NCBI GenBank assembly: GCA_030433005.1
Contig: JAUILQ010000012.1
Coordinates: 1-64,000 of the forward strand
Length of the DNA: 64,000 bases
From: Alphaproteobacteria bacterium
Lineage (GTDB): Bacteria > Pseudomonadota > Alphaproteobacteria > Kiloniellales > DSM-21159
Reading direction: 5' to 3'
Both the position numbers and the translations under genes were made by a program. The notes beneath the pieces were generated by a model. The model did not search any database. It was given only the letters and a program-made list of their open reading frames with translations, and was not told the DNA's origin. Each line of letters starts with the position of its first letter. The stretch's first letter is position 1. Positions 8,309 to 18,975 of the stretch are shown here, piece by piece.

Positions 8309-10978
8309 ATGAGAGACGAGCAGATCACCTCCCCGGCTTCGGCCGCCGACGATTCCGCCGAGTCCGCCGCCCGCGCCCAGGGCGCCAAGCCGGCACGCTC
8401 GCGTCGCGGCTTCGGCCTCGGCCCGCGGCTGTTCCTCGCCTTCGGTGCCGTGGCCGGCCTGACCGTGCTGGCCAGCGGCACCGCCTGGTTCACCTACGGC
8501 GGGGTCGAGCAGGCCTTCGAGCGCACCGTGACGCGGACGGCGCCGGCGATGGAGCAGGCGCTGCGCCTGCAGGTCGGCGCGACCGAACTGGCCGGCTCGG
8601 CGCCGGAGCTCGCGGCCGCGCAGGACGACTCGGCGCGGCAGATGCAGGTGGCGACGCTCTCGGCCAAGGTCATCGGCCTCGAATCGCGGCTCGACCGGCT
8701 GAAGGAGCTCGGCGCGTCGGCCGAGACGATCGAAGCCACGCGCGCGCAGGTGGTCCGCATGAGCGAGGCGATCCAGGCCCTGGACGCGGCGGTCGCCAAG
8801 CAGCTCTCGCTGTCCCGCGAGGCCGCGCAGCGCATCGCCGAGGTCGAGGCGGCGCAGGCCCAGGTCGACGGCCTGGTCACCCCGCTGATCGACGACGCGG
8901 CCTTCGAGCTGGTGATCGCCAGCGAGATGGCCGGCAGCGACCTGCAGGACACGCTCTCGGGGCTGGTCAACGTCCAGATCGCGCGGCTCCGCGCAGGCCT
9001 CGAGGCCACCGCCGTGATCAACCACATGGCCGGTCTGGTCGCCCAGGCCGGCACTCTCGACGGACCGGCCCGGCTGATCCCGCTCCAGGAAAGCTACCAG
9101 CGCGACCTGCGGGCGCTGCGCGAGGATCTCGATGCCCTCTCGCGAGTCGAGGGCGCGCGCGAGCTCGACTCGCTCTACGAGCAGCTCGGCGCAATCGGCG
9201 CCGGCGAGAGCGGGGTCTTCTCGCAGATCGCCCGGGGCTTCGAGGTCGGCGTCTACAGCGAGGCCGGCCGCCGTGCCGTGGCCGACGCCGACGCGCAACG
9301 CGAGACCATGGCGAGCCTGCAGACCCGCTTCCTCGAGCTGCTGGCACCGGTCGTCGACACCGCCAACTTCGACCTCGTGCTCGGCAGCGAAGAGGCGGCG
9401 GCGCGCTCCAGCGCCACGGTGTCCGAGCTGATGGACGGCGGCGTCGGCATGATGGCCGGGCTGCTGCGCCTCAAGGCCGACCTGAATGTCGCCGCCGGCC
9501 TGCTGCACCAGTCCAACGGCGTCTCGGAAGTCGCGCTGCTGCAGCCGATGAGCGAGCGCTTCAACGCGGCCGCCGCCTCGGTCGAGAGCGAGCTGCAGGC
9601 GCTGCCCGACGAGATCGCCGGCGGCGAGCTCGCCGAGGCCATCGCCGGACTGCTCGGCCACGGCCGCGGCGAGGACAGCCTGTTCGCCAGTCAGGCCGCC
9701 AGGCTCGAGTCGGCCGCCGCCGGGGACAAGGCGCTGGAAGACAGCCGGGCGGCGAGCGAGCTGCTGGGCCTCGAGGTCACCATGCTGCTGACCGACGCCG
9801 AGGCCGAGATGGCCGCCGCCACCCAGGGCGTGACCCAGGCCATCGAGGTCGGCAAGCTGGTCCAGCTGGTGCTGGCCGGCGCCTCGGTCGCGGTCGCCCT
9901 GCTGATCGCCTGGCTCTACGTCGGTCGGCGCATCCTGCGGCGCGTCGGCGGCCTCGCGGCCTCGATGCAGCAGATCGCCGGCGGCGACTATGCCGCCACG
10001 GTGCCGCAGGCCGGCAGCGACGAGATCGCCGCCATGGGCCGCGATCTCGCCGCGCTGCGCGACGGCCTGGCCGAGGCCGAAGCCGAGCGGGCGCGCGGCG
10101 AGGCCGAGCGCGAGGCGGCGCAGCAGCGCCGCCGTGACGAGATGCTGGCGCTGGCCCGTACCTTCGAGGACAGCGTCAAGGGCGTCGTCGATTCGCTGTC
10201 CGCCGCCGCCACCGAGATGGAGGCAACCGCCGAATCGATGACCGGCACCGCCGACTCGACTCGCCAGCGCGCCGAGCAGGTCGCCGGCGCCGCCGAGGAG
10301 ACCAGCGGCAACGTCGATTCGGCCGCCGCGGCGGCGCGCGAGCTGTCGAGCTCGATCTCCGAGATCGGCCGCCAGGTCTCGCGCTCGACGGCGGTCGCCG
10401 GCGAGGCGAGCAGCAAGGCCAGCGAGACCAACGGCAAGGTCGAGGGCCTGGCCGAGGCGGCGCGCAAGATCGGCGAGGTCGTCAACCTGATCTCGGAGAT
10501 CGCGGAGCAGACCAACCTGCTGGCGCTCAACGCGACCATCGAGGCGGCGCGCGCCGGCGAGGCCGGCAAGGGCTTCGCCGTCGTCGCCTCGGAGGTCAAG
10601 AACCTGGCGACCCAGACCGCCAAGGCGACCGAGGAGATCTCCCAGCAGATCGGCGGCATGCAGTCGGCGACCGGCGAGGCGGTCGAGGCGATCCGTTCGA
10701 TCGTCAAGGTGATCGAGGAGATGAACGAGATCTCCGCGTCGATCGCCGGCGCGGTCGAGGAGCAGAACGCCGCGACGGAGGAGATCGCCCAGACCGTCGA
10801 GCGCGCCGCCCAGGGCACCAAGGCAGCCGGCGAGGGCATCGTCGAGGTCAACCGCTCGGCCGTCGAGAGCGGCTCGGCCGCCGAGCAGGTGCTGATCTCG
10901 GCGCGCGAGCTGTCGCGCGAGTCCGAGGGGTTGCGCGGCGAGGTCGACCGCTTCCTGCAGGGCGTGCGCGCGGCCTGA
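8309..10978 (+). CDS. Methyl-accepting chemotaxis protein with a duplicated periplasmic sensor module
   Basis: 889 residues. TM1 is about residues 42-64, the periplasmic helical sensor about 65-512, TM2 about 516-538 ([22 protein letters not shown]), HAMP about 539-590, and the methyl-accepting/CheA-coupling hairpin about 630-880 with [20 protein letters not shown] at about residue 730. The sensor shows an internal repeat: [20 protein letters not shown] at about residue 190 recurs as [20 protein letters not shown] at about 344, each followed by similar helices, reminiscent of TorS-like helical sensors. ATG at 8309 follows GCAGGAGCAG. Genes for other chemotaxis components are not present. The ligand is unknown; the upstream binding protein is a candidate partner. 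Confidence 0.92.
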   Translation: MRDEQITSPASAADDSAESAARAQGAKPARSRRGFGLGPRLFLAFGAVAGLTVLASGTAWFTYGGVEQAFERTVTRTAPAMEQALRLQVGATELAGSAPELAAAQDDSARQMQVATLSAKVIGLESRLDRLKELGASAETIEATRAQVVRMSEAIQALDAAVAKQLSLSREAAQRIAEVEAAQAQVDGLVTPLIDDAAFELVIASEMAGSDLQDTLSGLVNVQIARLRAGLEATAVINHMAGLVAQAGTLDGPARLIPLQESYQRDLRALREDLDALSRVEGARELDSLYEQLGAIGAGESGVFSQIARGFEVGVYSEAGRRAVADADAQRETMASLQTRFLELLAPVVDTANFDLVLGSEEAAARSSATVSELMDGGVGMMAGLLRLKADLNVAAGLLHQSNGVSEVALLQPMSERFNAAAASVESELQALPDEIAGGELAEAIAGLLGHGRGEDSLFASQAARLESAAAGDKALEDSRAASELLGLEVTMLLTDAEAEMAAATQGVTQAIEVGKLVQLVLAGASVAVALLIAWLYVGRRILRRVGGLAASMQQIAGGDYAATVPQAGSDEIAAMGRDLAALRDGLAEAEAERARGEAEREAAQQRRRDEMLALARTFEDSVKGVVDSLSAAATEMEATAESMTGTADSTRQRAEQVAGAAEETSGNVDSAAAAARELSSSISEIGRQVSRSTAVAGEASSKASETNGKVEGLAEAARKIGEVVNLISEIAEQTNLLALNATIEAARAGEAGKGFAVVASEVKNLATQTAKATEEISQQIGGMQSATGEAVEAIRSIVKVIEEMNEISASIAGAVEEQNAATEEIAQTVERAAQGTKAAGEGIVEVNRSAVESGSAAEQVLISARELSRESEGLRGEVDRFLQGVRAA

Positions 10979-11031
10979 CGCCCCGAACCTCGCTGCCGGT
11001 CCCGACCCGCGGGCCCGGCGTCGCTTGGAGC

Positions 11032-11060
11032 GGCCCCGGCGGCATGCAGCCGCCGGGGCC
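11032..11060. terminator. Perfect 12-bp hairpin after the chemoreceptor gene
   Basis: GGCCCCGGCGGC (11032-11043), loop ATGCA, GCCGCCGGGGCC (11049-11060). It lies in the 252-bp gap before the glutamate dehydrogenase gene. There is no T tract. I see no further gene in this gap. Confidence 0.5.
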
Positions 11061-11230
11061 CGCGCCGCGCGCGGGGATCGCCGGATCGCGAGAGGCGGTC
11101 CTGCAGAGAGTTTCTGAGCCCGCCCCTCCCGCCTCCTTCCGCTTTGCGCTACCGTGCCCGGACGCGACGACGGCGAGACAGCCGGACGCTTGAGCGCAAG
11201 CGCAGAAGTCGGATCGGCGGGAGGCAATCG

Positions 11231-14200
11231 ATGACGAGGGATGTCGAGAACCGCAAGGCGCAGTTGATCCATGCCGCGGCGGAAGAGGCCGGACGCCGGG
11301 TCAAGGGCAAGGAGTCCGCGCGCGCCGCGAGCTTCGTGCGGCTGTTCCACGCCCAGGTGCCGCCCGACGACCTGCTGCACGAGAGCGCCGAGGACGTCGC
11401 CGGTTCGGCGCTTTCGCTCTGGTCCTTCCTGCAGCAGCGCCGCCCGGACGAGGTCAAGCTCAGGGTCTACACCCCGAAGCGCGAGGAGCACGGCTGGGAG
11501 TGCGGCCACACGGTCGCCGAGATCGTCAACGACGACATGCCTTTCCTGGTCGATTCCGTGACCCAGGAGCTGAACCGCCTGCAGGCCGAGGTCTTCCTGG
11601 TGATCCACCCGATCCTGGCGGTCGAGCGCGACGCCAAGGGCAAGCTGAAGGAGGTCGGCCTGCCCGGCGACGCCGACGCCGAGGGCCGCCCGGAATCGGT
11701 GATGCAGGTGCAGTTCGGCGAGCAGCCGGCCGAGCGCCACGCCGAGATCGAGAAGGCGCTGGCCGGCGTGCTGCACGACGTGCGCGTCGCCGTCGAGGAC
11801 TGGCGCGCGATGCGCGCGCGCTGCCGCGACCTGCTGCGCGAGCTGGAGAAGAACCCGCCGAAGCTGCCGCGCGAGGAGATCCTCGAGGCGATCGCCTTCC
11901 TCGACTGGCTCGACGACGACAACTTCACCTACCTCGGCTACCGCGAGTACCGCTTCCAGGGCTCGGGCGAGGACGCGGTCGCGCGCATCGATCCGGACAG
12001 CGGCCTCGGCCTGCTGCGCGACCCGGCCTTCTCGGTCTTCGACGGGCTGCGCAACCTCGGACAGCTGCCGCCCGACGTGCGCGCCTGGGTCACCACGCCG
12101 ATGCTGCTGCGGGTCAACAAGGCCAACCGGCGCTCGACGGTGCACCGCTCCAGCCACCTCGACACCGTCGCCGTCAAGATCTTCGGCCGCAAGGGCGAGG
12201 TCGTCGGCGAGCGGCTGTTCGTCGGCCTCTTCACCTCCAGCGCCTTCAACACCAGTCCGCGCAGCATCCCGCTGCTGCGCCGCAAGGTCGACGGCACGGT
12301 GGAGAGCGCGGGCCTGCTGCCGGGCAGCCACGACGGCAAGGCGCTGCTGCACATCCTGGAAACCTACCCGCGCGACGAGCTGTTCCAGATCGACCAGGAC
12401 GAGCTGGCCGAGATCGCGCTCGGCATCCTGCACCTGCAGGAGCGCCAGCGTACCGCGCTGTTCGTGCGCCAGGATCCCTTCGAGCGCTTCGTCTCCTGCA
12501 TGGTCTTCGTCCCGCGCGAGCGCTTCGACACCAACTTGCGCCTGAAGATCCAGGCGCACCTCGCCGCCGCCTACGGCGGCACCGTCACCAACTTCCATAC
12601 CGAGATCGGGGAATCGCCGCTGGCCCGCCTGCACCTGATCGTGCGCACGCGCCAGGGCGAGGTGCCGTCGGTCGATCGCGCCGCGGTCGAGGCCGAGCTC
12701 GCCGAGCTGGCGCGGGCTTGGGACGACCGCCTGCGCGAGGCTCTGGTCGAGGCGTACGGCGAGGAGTACGGCCTGCGGGCGCACCGCCGCTACCGCGAGG
12801 CATTCCCCTCCAACTACCGAGAGATATTCGGCGCCCGCGATGCCGTCGCCGACATCCGCAGCCTGGAACGTACGGTGCGCGACGGCGAGCTCGCCCTCGA
12901 TCTCTACCGGCCGCCGCGGGCCGCCACCGAGCGCGTGCACTTCAAGGTCTACCACGGACCCGACCCGATCCCGCTGTCCGACGTGCTGCCGCTGCTCGAG
13001 CACATGGGCCTCAAGGTGATCGGCGAGGTGCCCTACGAGGTGCGGCCGGGCGGTGCCCAGGACCCGATCTGGATCCACGACTTCGACATGCGCCTGCAGA
13101 CCCGCGAAGAGGTCGACCTTGCGGCGGTGCGCGAGGCCTTCCACGAGGTCTTCGACCTGACCTGGCGCGGCCAGATGGAGGACGACGGCTTCAACGCGCT
13201 GGTGCTCGCGGCCGGCCTCGACGCCGCGGCGATCCGGATCCTGCGCGCCTATGCCAAGTACCTGCGCCAGGCCGCGATTCCGTTCAGCCAGGAGATGATC
13301 GAGGCGACCCTGGTCGCGCACCCGAAGATCGCCCGGACGCTGGCCGAGCTGTTCGAGCGGCGCTTCGATCCGGCGCAGGCCGGCGGCAAGTCGCGCGACA
13401 CGGCGATCGAGGCCTGCCAGGACCTCGTGCAGTCGATCGAGGAGCGCCTGGAGACGGTGACCAGCCTCGACGAGGACCGCATCCTGCGCCGCTACCTGAA
13501 CCTGATCCAGGTCACCGAGCGCACCAACTACTACCAGCTCGACGCCGAGGGCCGCCGCAAGGGCTACGTCTCCTTCAAGTTCGACGCCGACAAGATCGAG
13601 GAGCTGCCGGCACCCAAGCCCTACCGCGAGATCTTCGTCTATTCGCCCCAGGTCGAGGGCGTGCACATCCGCTTCGGTCCGGTCGCGCGCGGCGGCCTGC
13701 GCTGGTCGGACCGTCGCGAGGACTTCCGCACCGAGGTGCTCGGCCTGGTCAAGGCGCAGCGCGTCAAGAACGCGGTGATCGTGCCGGTCGGCTCGAAGGG
13801 CGGCTTCTTTCCCAAGCGGCTGCCGGAGGGGCGGGCCGAGCGTCTCGCCGAAGGCGTCGCCAGCTACCGGACCTTCCTCAAGGGCCTGCTCGACATCACC
13901 GACAACCTGAAGGGCGACAAGGTCGTGCCGCCCGAGCAGGTGGTGCGCTACGACGGCGACGATCCCTACCTGGTGGTCGCGGCGGACAAGGGCACGGCGA
14001 CCTTCTCGGACTACGCCAACGCCGTCTCGGTCGACTACGGCTTCTGGCTCGACGACGCCTTCGCCTCGGGCGGCTCGGCGGGCTACGACCACAAGGCCAT
14101 GGGCATCACCGCGCGCGGCGGCTGGGAGGCGGTCAAGCGCCACTTCCGCGAGCTCGGCAAGGACATCCAGTCCGAGGACTTCACGGTGATCGGCGTCGGC

Positions 14201-16159
14201 GACATGGCCGGCGACGTCTTCGGCAACGGCATGCTGCTGTCGCAGCACATCCGGCTGATGGCGGCCTTCAACCACCTGCACATCTTCATCGATCCCGACC
14301 CCGACGCCGCCGAGAGCTGGGCCGAGCGCAAGCGGCTGTTCGACGCCGCCGGCGGCTGGGACCAGTACGACACGGCGAAGATCTCCGCCGGCGGCGGCGT
14401 GTTCGACCGCAAGGCGAAGTCGATCAAGGTCACCGCCGAGATGAAGAGCGCCTTCGGCCTGGCGCAGGACAGCGTGACGCCGAACGAGCTGATCCGCTTC
14501 CTGCTGCGCAGCCGGGTCGAGCTGCTCTGGTTCGGCGGCATCGGGACCTACGTCAAGTCGGCCCAGGAAAGCCACCTCGACGTCGGCGACCGGGCCAACG
14601 ACGCGCTGCGCATCGACGGCGAGGAGCTGGGCTGCAAGGTGGTCGGCGAAGGCGCCAACCTCGGCATGACCCAGAAGGGCCGCATCGAGTTCGCCCAGAA
14701 CGGCGGGCGGCTCAACACCGACGCCATCGACAACTCCGCCGGCGTCGACTGCTCGGACCACGAGGTCAACATCAAGATCCTGCTCGGCAAAGCCGAGCAC
14801 GAGGGCAAGCTGACGCGCGCGGCGCGCGACAAGCTGCTCGCCAGGATGACCGAGGAGGTCGCCGGGCTGGTGCTGCGCGACAACTACCTGCAGACCCAGT
14901 GCATCAGCGTCACCGAGCGACTCGGCGCGCACCTGCTCGACCGCCTCGGCCGCTACACCCGCACGCTCGAGCGCGCCGGCAAGCTGGACCGCGGGCTCGA
15001 GTTCCTGCCCGACGACGAGGAGCTCGGCGAGCGCTTCAACGCCGGCAAGGGCCTGACCCGGCCGGAGATCTCGGTGCTGCTGTCCTACGCCAAGATCGAC
15101 CTGTTCGAGCGGCTGATGGATTCGCCGCTGCCCGACGACGGCTATCTCGAGCTGGAGCTGCGCCGCTATTTCCCGGAGCCGCTGCAGAAGGACTACGGCG
15201 CCTACATCGAGAGCCACCGCCTGCGCCGCGAGATCGTCGCGACCCAGGTCACCAACGCCGTCGTCAACCGCATGGGCATCGCCTTCGTCCACGAGATCGG
15301 CGAGAAGACCGGCATGCCGGCCTCGGCGATCTGCCGCGCCTACATGGTGGCGCGCGAGGCCTTCGGGCTGCGCGAGCTGTTCGGGCGGATCGAGGCGCTC
15401 GACAACCAGGCGACGGCCTCGGCGCAGGCCTCGATGCTGATCGAGTGCGGGCGCCTGGCCGAGAGCTTCGTCGTCTGGCTGCTGCGCAACGAGACGCCGG
15501 GCAGCGGGCCGCAGGACTTCGACATCGCGCAGCTGGTCGAGACCTACGGCGCCGGCGCCGCCGAGCTCGGCGAGTCGATCGTCGGGCTGCTCTCGGAGGA
15601 CGACCGCCGGCTGCTCGAGACCGAGGTGCTGCGCCTGACCGACGACCGCGTGCCGGAGGACCTGGCCCGCCAGGTCGCGGCGCTGCGCTATCTGGCGCCG
15701 CTCGGGGACGTGGTGCGCATCGCGCGCGCCGCGGGGCTGCCGGTCGCCGACGCCGGCCTGCTGTACTTCCGCATCGGCACCCGCTTCGGCTTCGACTGGC
15801 TGCGCCGGGTCGCCGGACGGCTGCCGCGCGACAGCGCCTGGGACAAGCTGGCGGTCACCGCGATCGTCGACGACCTCTACAGCTACCAGCACCAGGTCGC
15901 CCAGTCGGTGGTCGCCAACGGCGCCGCGGCCGCCTCTGGCGGCAAGCGCCGCAAGGCTTCCGGCAAGAGTGGCGACGGCAAGAGCGGGGACCGCGGCGGC
16001 GACGGGGCCGACCGCTCGCTCGATGCCTGGGCTGCCGAGCGCGCCGTCCAGGTCGCACGCACCGACCAGCTGCTGGCCGAGCTGCGCGCCATGGCCAGCC
16101 CGGACCTGGCGATGCTCGCCGTCGCCAACCGCCAGCTCAAGTCCCTGGTCGGCACCTGA
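11231..16159 (+). CDS. gdhB: NAD-specific glutamate dehydrogenase, large (about 180 kDa) type
   Basis: 1,642 residues, the usual length for the L_180 class first studied in Pseudomonas, Streptomyces and Caulobacter. It has N-terminal ACT-like regulatory regions (about residues 1-700), then the catalytic core: GPVARGGLRWSDRREDFRTE, VPVGSKGGFFPKRL (substrate Lys region at about residue 854), AADKGTATFSDYAN, and the Rossmann stretch VIGVGDMAGDVFGNGMLLS. It converts glutamate to 2-oxoglutarate plus ammonia with NAD+, feeding amino-acid carbon into the TCA cycle. A low-complexity Gly/Ser/Lys insert (about residues 1572-1592) near the C-terminus looks strain-specific. ATG at 11231 follows GGGAGG. 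It is probably cotranscribed with the methyltransferase that begins 51 bp downstream. Confidence 0.96.
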   Translation: MTRDVENRKAQLIHAAAEEAGRRVKGKESARAASFVRLFHAQVPPDDLLHESAEDVAGSALSLWSFLQQRRPDEVKLRVYTPKREEHGWECGHTVAEIVNDDMPFLVDSVTQELNRLQAEVFLVIHPILAVERDAKGKLKEVGLPGDADAEGRPESVMQVQFGEQPAERHAEIEKALAGVLHDVRVAVEDWRAMRARCRDLLRELEKNPPKLPREEILEAIAFLDWLDDDNFTYLGYREYRFQGSGEDAVARIDPDSGLGLLRDPAFSVFDGLRNLGQLPPDVRAWVTTPMLLRVNKANRRSTVHRSSHLDTVAVKIFGRKGEVVGERLFVGLFTSSAFNTSPRSIPLLRRKVDGTVESAGLLPGSHDGKALLHILETYPRDELFQIDQDELAEIALGILHLQERQRTALFVRQDPFERFVSCMVFVPRERFDTNLRLKIQAHLAAAYGGTVTNFHTEIGESPLARLHLIVRTRQGEVPSVDRAAVEAELAELARAWDDRLREALVEAYGEEYGLRAHRRYREAFPSNYREIFGARDAVADIRSLERTVRDGELALDLYRPPRAATERVHFKVYHGPDPIPLSDVLPLLEHMGLKVIGEVPYEVRPGGAQDPIWIHDFDMRLQTREEVDLAAVREAFHEVFDLTWRGQMEDDGFNALVLAAGLDAAAIRILRAYAKYLRQAAIPFSQEMIEATLVAHPKIARTLAELFERRFDPAQAGGKSRDTAIEACQDLVQSIEERLETVTSLDEDRILRRYLNLIQVTERTNYYQLDAEGRRKGYVSFKFDADKIEELPAPKPYREIFVYSPQVEGVHIRFGPVARGGLRWSDRREDFRTEVLGLVKAQRVKNAVIVPVGSKGGFFPKRLPEGRAERLAEGVASYRTFLKGLLDITDNLKGDKVVPPEQVVRYDGDDPYLVVAADKGTATFSDYANAVSVDYGFWLDDAFASGGSAGYDHKAMGITARGGWEAVKRHFRELGKDIQSEDFTVIGVGDMAGDVFGNGMLLSQHIRLMAAFNHLHIFIDPDPDAAESWAERKRLFDAAGGWDQYDTAKISAGGGVFDRKAKSIKVTAEMKSAFGLAQDSVTPNELIRFLLRSRVELLWFGGIGTYVKSAQESHLDVGDRANDALRIDGEELGCKVVGEGANLGMTQKGRIEFAQNGGRLNTDAIDNSAGVDCSDHEVNIKILLGKAEHEGKLTRAARDKLLARMTEEVAGLVLRDNYLQTQCISVTERLGAHLLDRLGRYTRTLERAGKLDRGLEFLPDDEELGERFNAGKGLTRPEISVLLSYAKIDLFERLMDSPLPDDGYLELELRRYFPEPLQKDYGAYIESHRLRREIVATQVTNAVVNRMGIAFVHEIGEKTGMPASAICRAYMVAREAFGLRELFGRIEALDNQATASAQASMLIECGRLAESFVVWLLRNETPGSGPQDFDIAQLVETYGAGAAELGESIVGLLSEDDRRLLETEVLRLTDDRVPEDLARQVAALRYLAPLGDVVRIARAAGLPVADAGLLYFRIGTRFGFDWLRRVAGRLPRDSAWDKLAVTAIVDDLYSYQHQVAQSVVANGAAAASGGKRRKASGKSGDGKSGDRGGDGADRSLDAWAAERAVQVARTDQLLAELRAMASPDLAMLAVANRQLKSLVGT

Positions 16160-16210
16160 CGCCGACGCAGCCCGAGCCTCGCGCCTCGACCATCGCCAAG
16201 GAGAAGAACC

Positions 16211-16873
16211 ATTCCGGCTGAGACATCTCGCGACGACATCGACCAGGCCTCGGGCCGCCTGCACGGCGTCTACGGCGCCGCCGGGCAGGACGAGCTGATG
16301 GAGCGCTACGCCCGCTGGGCGCGCGACTACGACCGCGACGTCATGGTCCTGGGCTACCAGCTGCCGCCGGTCGTCGCCGGCCTGTTCGGCCGCCATGTCC
16401 CCAAGGGCGCCGGTGCGGTGCTCGACATCGGCTGCGGCACCGGCCTGATCGGCCTGGCGCTGAAGGCGCTCGGCTACGGCGGGATGACCGGCGCGGACCT
16501 CTCCGAGGCGATGCTGTCGGTCGCCGCCTCGCGCGGCTGCTACGACGCGACCGTCAAGGCCGACCTGGCACAGCCCCTCGACTTCCCCGACGGCAGCTTC
16601 TTCTCGATCGTCGCCTCGGGCGTCTTCACCCAGGGCCACGCGCCGGCCTCGGCCTTCGCCGAGCTGGCCCGGCTGCTGGCGCGCGGCGGCCGCTTCGTCG
16701 TCACCTGGCGCGCCGACGGCGACCACGCCGACGTCTATCGCGCGGCGGCCGACGACCTGGCGGCCCAGGGCGTCTGGCGGCTGCTCGACCACAGCGAGCC
16801 CTACGTCGTCTTCCCGCTGTCGGAAGAGGACGCCGGCGTGCTCAACGTCGTCTCGGTCTACGAGAAGCTCTGA
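16211..16873 (+). CDS. Class I SAM-dependent methyltransferase (METTL27/WBSCR27-like), probable ATT start
   Basis: About 220 residues if read from ATT at 16211. The SAM-binding motif I is VLDIGCGTGLIGLALKALG, followed by the acidic GADLSEAML. The only in-frame ATG (16298) would cut off GVYGAAGQDELMERYARW-type N-terminal sequence that is conserved in this family. Between the glutamate dehydrogenase stop and 16298 the frame holds no ATG, GTG or TTG. It does hold AAGGAG (16198-16203) followed seven bases later by ATT. ATT initiation is rare but known (infC). Alternatives are CTG at 16259 or a base error. Methyl acceptor unknown. Confidence 0.8.
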   Translation: MPAETSRDDIDQASGRLHGVYGAAGQDELMERYARWARDYDRDVMVLGYQLPPVVAGLFGRHVPKGAGAVLDIGCGTGLIGLALKALGYGGMTGADLSEAMLSVAASRGCYDATVKADLAQPLDFPDGSFFSIVASGVFTQGHAPASAFAELARLLARGGRFVVTWRADGDHADVYRAAADDLAAQGVWRLLDHSEPYVVFPLSEEDAGVLNVVSVYEKL

Positions 16874-16930
16874 GCCGAGCGCAGGGAGAGTTCCGCTCGC
16901 GCGGGCTGGTGCCGCCAGGCGGGACTTGCC

Positions 16931-17251
16931 CTACTCCAGCACGACCGCCGTGCCGTTGGCCGAGACCATGAGCATCGAGGTGTCCTTGCCGACCGCCTCG
17001 TAGTCGAGGTCGACCCCGACCACGGCGTTCGCGCCGAGCCGCTCGGCCTCGCGGGCCATGTCGTCGAGCGCCGCCTCCTTCGCCTCGCGCAGCGACTTCT
17101 CGTAGGAGCCGGAGCGGCCGCCCAGGATGTCGGTGATCGAGGCGAAGAAGTCGCGGAACACGTTGGCGCCAATCACGGCGTCGCCGGAGACGACGCCGAG
17201 GTAGCGGCGGATCGGCCGTCCGTCCACCGTGTCGGTCGTGGTCAGCAGCAT
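16931..17251 (-). CDS. YbjQ family protein (UPF0145, heavy-metal-binding-domain fold)
   Basis: 106 residues, the full normal length. The conserved core reads [20 protein letters not shown], then [53 protein letters not shown] and a final VSANGTAV. These pentamer-forming proteins are widespread but their role is not established. ATG at 17251 is preceded by AGGAGG at good spacing. It is divergent from the transporter at 17390. Confidence 0.93.
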   Translation of the reverse strand: MLLTTTDTVDGRPIRRYLGVVSGDAVIGANVFRDFFASITDILGGRSGSYEKSLREAKEAALDDMAREAERLGANAVVGVDLDYEAVGKDTSMLMVSANGTAVVLE

Positions 17252-17389
17252 GCCGCCGGTCCTCCTGTCCCCTTCGGTGCCGGGCGGCAGCCTAGCGCCT
17301 TGAGCGCCGCGGGGTAAGCTGCCAGCGTGGCAGCAGGGACGGACGGCGCGACCCGGCGCCTCCCGGGCACGGCAAGGAGGCGCCGCCAG

Positions 17390-18706
17390 GTGACGGAATC
17401 CAAGGAAGGCGGGCCAAGCAGCCCGGCGAGCCCGACGGCGGCGGCGCCGAACCGCCGGGCGATCGCCGCCTGGTGCCTCTACGACTGGGCCAACTCGGCC
17501 TTTCCGACGGTCATCGTGACCTTCGTCTTCGCCGCCTACTACACGCGGGCCCTGTCGACCGACGCCGAGAGCGGCACCGGCGAGTGGGGCCTGGCGATGT
17601 CGCTGTCCGGCGTCGCCATCGCCATCCTGGCGCCGATCCTCGGCGCGGTCGCCGACCAGGGCGGGCGCCGCAAGCCCTGGATCGCCGCCTTCTCGCTGCT
17701 CTGCATCGCCAGCGGCGCGGCGCTCTGGTTCGCCGAGCCCGACCCCTCCTGGGCGCTCTTCGCGCTGGTCGTCGCGGCGCTCGCCAACCTCTCCTTCGAG
17801 ATCGGCACGGTGTTCTACAACGCCATGCTGCCGGAGGTCGCGCCGCCGCGGCTCTGGGGCCGCGTCTCCGGCTGGGCCTGGGGCCTCGGCTATGCCGGCG
17901 GCCTGGCCTGCCTGGTGCTGACGCTGCTGCTCTTCGTGCGGCCCGAGGAGCCGCTGTTCGGGCTCGACAAGGACGCCTCGGAGCACGTGCGCATCGCCGG
18001 GCCCTTCGTCGCCGCCTGGTTCCTGGCCTTTGCGCTGCCGATGTTCCTGCTGACCCCGGACCGGCCGCGCAGCGGGCTGCCGGTCCGCCGGGCCGTCGCA
18101 GAGGGCGTGCGGGCCCTGCGCAAGTCGCTGGCCAAGCTGCCGCGGCAGGGCGCGGTGCTGCGCTACCTGATCGCGCGCATGCTCTACACCGACGGCCTCA
18201 ACACGCTGTTCGCCTTCGGCGGCATCTACGCCGCCGGCAGCTTCGGCATGGACTTCCAGGAGATCCTGGTCTTCGGCATCCTGCTCAACGTCACCGCCGG
18301 CCTGGGCGCGGCCGCTTTCGCCTGGATCGACGACTGGATCGGCCCGAAGCGCACCGTGCTGATCGCGGTCGGCTGCCTGACCCTGCTCGGCACGGCGATC
18401 CTGCTGATCGAGACCAAGCTGTGGTTCTACATCCTGGGCAGCGCGATCGGCGTGTTCATCGGACCGGCGCAGTCGGCGAGCCGCACCCTGATGGCGCGCC
18501 TGGCGCCGGCCGAGGTGCGCACCGAGATGTTCGGGCTCTACGCGCTGTCCGGCAAGGTCACGGCCTTTCTCGGCCCGGCGGCGGTCGGCGCCGTCACGGT
18601 GGCGACCCAGTCGCAGCGCTGGGGCATGGCCAGCATCCTGGTGCTCTTCGTGCTCGGCTTCGCGCTGCTGCTGCCGCTCAAAGAGCCGCCGGCCGAGCGC
18701 GGCTGA
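17390..18706 (+). CDS. UMF1-type MFS transporter (Atg22-like)
   Basis: 438 residues with about twelve membrane helices. The N-terminal signature [20 protein letters not shown] and [13 protein letters not shown] are characteristic of the UMF1 branch of the MFS, related to the yeast vacuolar effluxer Atg22. I choose GTG at 17390 because AAGGAGG (17374-17380) lies nine bases upstream; the frame also allows GTG at 17327, which has no ribosome-binding site. Expected role: efflux of small metabolites such as amino acids, unproven. It is convergent with the small gene at 18678-18896. Confidence 0.88.
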   Translation: MTESKEGGPSSPASPTAAAPNRRAIAAWCLYDWANSAFPTVIVTFVFAAYYTRALSTDAESGTGEWGLAMSLSGVAIAILAPILGAVADQGGRRKPWIAAFSLLCIASGAALWFAEPDPSWALFALVVAALANLSFEIGTVFYNAMLPEVAPPRLWGRVSGWAWGLGYAGGLACLVLTLLLFVRPEEPLFGLDKDASEHVRIAGPFVAAWFLAFALPMFLLTPDRPRSGLPVRRAVAEGVRALRKSLAKLPRQGAVLRYLIARMLYTDGLNTLFAFGGIYAAGSFGMDFQEILVFGILLNVTAGLGAAAFAWIDDWIGPKRTVLIAVGCLTLLGTAILLIETKLWFYILGSAIGVFIGPAQSASRTLMARLAPAEVRTEMFGLYALSGKVTAFLGPAAVGAVTVATQSQRWGMASILVLFVLGFALLLPLKEPPAERG

Positions 18707-18896
18707 CGGCGGTCCGGGATCGGGCCGCGGCGAGGCCGCAGGCGGCGGCGGACAGCAGCCCGCCGAGCCCCGCCGCGCCGCCTCCGAGGATCCGTCCCAG
18801 GGACTGTCTGACCGCGCGGGCCTGCAGGTCGGCGCCGCGGGCCAGCAGCCGCGCCGTCTCGGGGCAGCCGGTGATCGCGTTGGGCTGGTAGGCCAT
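18678..18896 (-). CDS. Small hypothetical protein divergent from a LysR regulator
   Basis: 72 residues. A polar N-terminal half ([21 protein letters not shown]) resembles the short alphaproteobacterial helix proteins of the RSP_7527/DUF1127 type in layout only. A Gly/Ala-rich hydrophobic segment ([20 protein letters not shown]) that could span the membrane is followed by a basic tail. ATG at 18896 follows GGAGA. The 5' leader contains a perfect hairpin CGGGCGCC (18917-18924) / GGCGCCCG (18932-18939). The divergent gap to the LysR gene carries a long dyad, so LysR control is plausible. No function is recognised. Confidence 0.55.
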   Translation of the reverse strand: MAYQPNAITGCPETARLLARGADLQARAVRQSLGRILGGGAAGLGGLLSAAACGLAAARSRTAVSRARPAAL

Positions 18897-18975
18897 GACA
18901 ATCTCTCCGCGTCGCGCGGGCGCCCCCTTGCGGCGCCCGTTCCGAAGCAACAGCTAATCCCTGGAAGCGCGCGGC

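Noticed and set aside
8120-16792. A 2,890-codon open frame on the minus strand, antisense to the chemoreceptor and glutamate dehydrogenase genes
   Set aside because: It is complementary to two firmly identified genes. Stop codons are scarce in this GC-rich DNA, and its translation is low-complexity Arg/Ala/Gly/Leu sequence with no domain.
17327-17329. GTG at 17327 as start of the UMF1 transporter
   Set aside because: No ribosome-binding site, whereas GTG 17390 has AAGGAGG at nine bases.
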